The notes under the pieces were generated by a model. That model saw only the letters and a list, made by a program, of their open reading frames with translations, did no database searches and was not told where the DNA came from. The position numbers were made by a program, and so were the translations under genes. From positions 1,922,001-1,986,000 of the forward strand of contig WJXW01000002.1 in assembly GCA_015832175.1 (NCBI GenBank): DNA of 64,000 bases, given 5' to 3'. How positions within the stretch are numbered: position 1 is the stretch's first letter; every line of letters starts with the position of its first letter. Below are positions 62,510 to 64,000 of the stretch, piece after piece. The DNA comes from Paraphaeosphaeria minitans. Lineage: Eukaryota > Ascomycota > Dothideomycetes > Pleosporales > Didymosphaeriaceae.

Positions 62510-64000
62510 ATGGCCGCAGACGACGAGAAGAAGCCCACAGCCGCCGACAAGGGCAAGGCAAAGGCGACAGATGGTGACGCAGAGCAGAAGCAAGTCCAGA
62601 AAGACAAGGATGGCAAGCCCGTAGACGACAAGAAAGGCGCGCCCGCCGCTGGTACGTCCCCACGCCAGACCGCGAGAGCACCGGCTTCATAGGGAAACCT
62701 GCCACTGACCGACTACAGAGGAGCTCAGTGAGGAGGATCAGCAGCTGAAGAACGACCTGGACATGTTGGTCGAGCGGATACTGGTACGTGTCCCGCCATG
62801 CACGCTCATCAGAGCATCTGCTGACTGAAGCTATGTAGGGACCGGATGCAGATCTCTACAACCACGCGCTCGAGAAAATCAATGAGTTCATCAAGACAGC
62901 CACGAGCTCGATGACGGCGGTGCCTAAGCCGCTCAAGTTCCTGCGACCGCACTATGAGAGCTTGGAGAAGGCCTACGACTCGTGGCCGGAGAGCGACAAC
63001 AAGGTACGCCACTACGAGTGCTTCCGGTGTGTGCGGGCACTGACACAACACAGAAATCGTTCGCCGATATGCTATCCGTCCTCGGAATGACGTATTCCGA
63101 CGAGGACCGCCTCGACTGCTTGAAGTACCGTCTGCAAGCGCCTTCTTCAGATCTCGGCTCCTGGGGCCACGAATACATGCGCCATCTTGCCCTCGAGATT
63201 GGCAGAGAATACCAGAAACGACTGAACGATGACAAGTCGACCGACGACATCACCGACCTTGTCCTCTCGCTTGTTCCCTTCTTCCTGAAGCACAATGCCG
63301 AAGCCGATGCAGTCGATATTCTCTCCGAGCTGGAGATGATTGACCAGATCGAGCAGTATCTGGATGCGGATACGTACAGCAGGGTGTGCTTGTACATGGT
63401 CAGCACGGTCCCCCTCCTCACATATCCCGACAACGACAAGTTCCTCCGCACAGCCTACCAGGTCTACCGGAAATACAAGCAGTACACCCAGGCCGTGGTC
63501 CTCGCGATACGGCTGAACGACCGGGAGTTGATCGAAGAGACGTTCAATTCGACCGACGACAAAGCAACAAGGCGGCAGATGGCTTTCCTCATCGCCCGAC
63601 AGCGGATCTGGTTCGATGTGTCTGAAGATGAGGACTTTGAGCTGCAAGAGTGCCTGAGCAACACTCGTCTGTCGGACTACTTCAAGGCGCTGGGCAAGGA
63701 GCTGAACATCTTGGACCCCAAGACTCCTGATGACATCTATAAGACCCACCTCGAGAGCAGCAGAACGGCTGGTCTCACCAACACCGACTCAGCGCGCCAT
63801 AACCTGGCTTCGGCTTTCGTCAACGCCTTTGTCAATGCTGGTTACGGTAACGATAAGCTGATGCTCAATTCAGATAGCAAGAACAGCTGGGTTTGGAAGA
63901 CCAAGGATGAGGGCATGCTTTCCACGGCTGCATCGCTGGGTATGCTCATGTTGTGGGATGTTGAGATGGGTCTTGACAAGATCGACCCCTACACCAACGT
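62510..64000 (+). CDS. RPN1: 26S proteasome regulatory subunit RPN1 (PSMD2), 3' end beyond window
   Basis: Exons 62510-62651, 62719-62783, 62839-63003 and 63054 to the edge give 439 residues, about half of the expected 900-1000. Introns are 67, 55 and 50 bp. After a Lys/Asp-rich disordered start (residues 1-47), EELSEEDQQLKNDLDMLVERIL, TATSSMTAVPKPLKFLRPHYESL and SWGHEYMRHLALEIG match Rpn1/PSMD2 clearly, as does YLLYMVSTVPLLTYPDN-type sequence downstream. Rpn1 is the large base scaffold, built of proteasome/cyclosome repeats, that docks the ubiquitin receptor Rpn10 partners, the shuttle factors Rad23 and Dsk2, and Ubp6. The repeats begin near the right edge (NSWVWKTKDEGMLSTAASLGML), so most lie outside. 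Confidence 0.95.

Overview
The window is nuclear DNA of a filamentous ascomycete (Pezizomycotina), most likely a Dothideomycete. The class is an inference from gene content and style; the phylum is secure. Genes carry short introns of about 46-133 bp with GT..AG borders. The recognisable proteins are fungal orthologues: an ASNSD1-like protein, NUF2, mitochondrial S12, TAO3/Mor2, NADPH-cytochrome P450 reductase, RIO2 and RPN1. There are no operons, and several neighbours are divergent or convergent.

Layout. 1-4.0 kb: the edge of a Pro/Ala/Glu-rich protein, an asparagine-synthetase-domain protein, and an uncharacterised basic protein. 4.0-11.3 kb: a repeat-rich, more A/T-rich island. It holds two solo LTRs of one family in opposite orientation, each with its own perfect 5-bp target duplication, a decayed ankyrin-repeat gene, and a hAT-like non-autonomous element with terminal inverted repeats and an 8-bp target duplication. 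A DUF4202-type gene and a very small gene survive inside it. 11.3-13.1 kb: two uncharacterised genes. 15.5-20.4 kb: cytosolic-type thioredoxin and a 902-residue disordered protein. 20.4-23.9 kb: a long, repeat-studded non-coding stretch. 23.9-31.5 kb: the kinetochore gene NUF2, then a large secreted, GPI-anchored, Ser/Thr-rich protein with a PAN/Apple domain. 32.7-40.5 kb: an F-box-like protein, mitochondrial ribosomal protein S12, a RING protein, two genes each interrupted by an apparent frameshift in a poly-A run, and an uncharacterised protein. 40.9-48.9 kb: a giant cell-morphogenesis scaffold (TAO3/PAG1/Mor2/Furry). 48.9-50.8 kb: a minisatellite-rich divergent promoter region. 50.8-53.0 kb: cytochrome P450 reductase. 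53-56.6 kb: no intact gene, possible relics. 56.6-64 kb: a two-RRM RNA-binding protein, a Ser-rich unknown, and the divergent RIO2 / RPN1 pair. RPN1 runs off the right edge.

The core genes serve housekeeping functions: chromosome segregation, polarity, translation, ribosome assembly, protein degradation, redox. No biosynthetic cluster or defence system is visible. The most unusual content is the transposon island with its datable solo LTRs, the hAT-like element, the window-wide intergenic TACCTACC motif, and the two adjacent homopolymer frameshifts.
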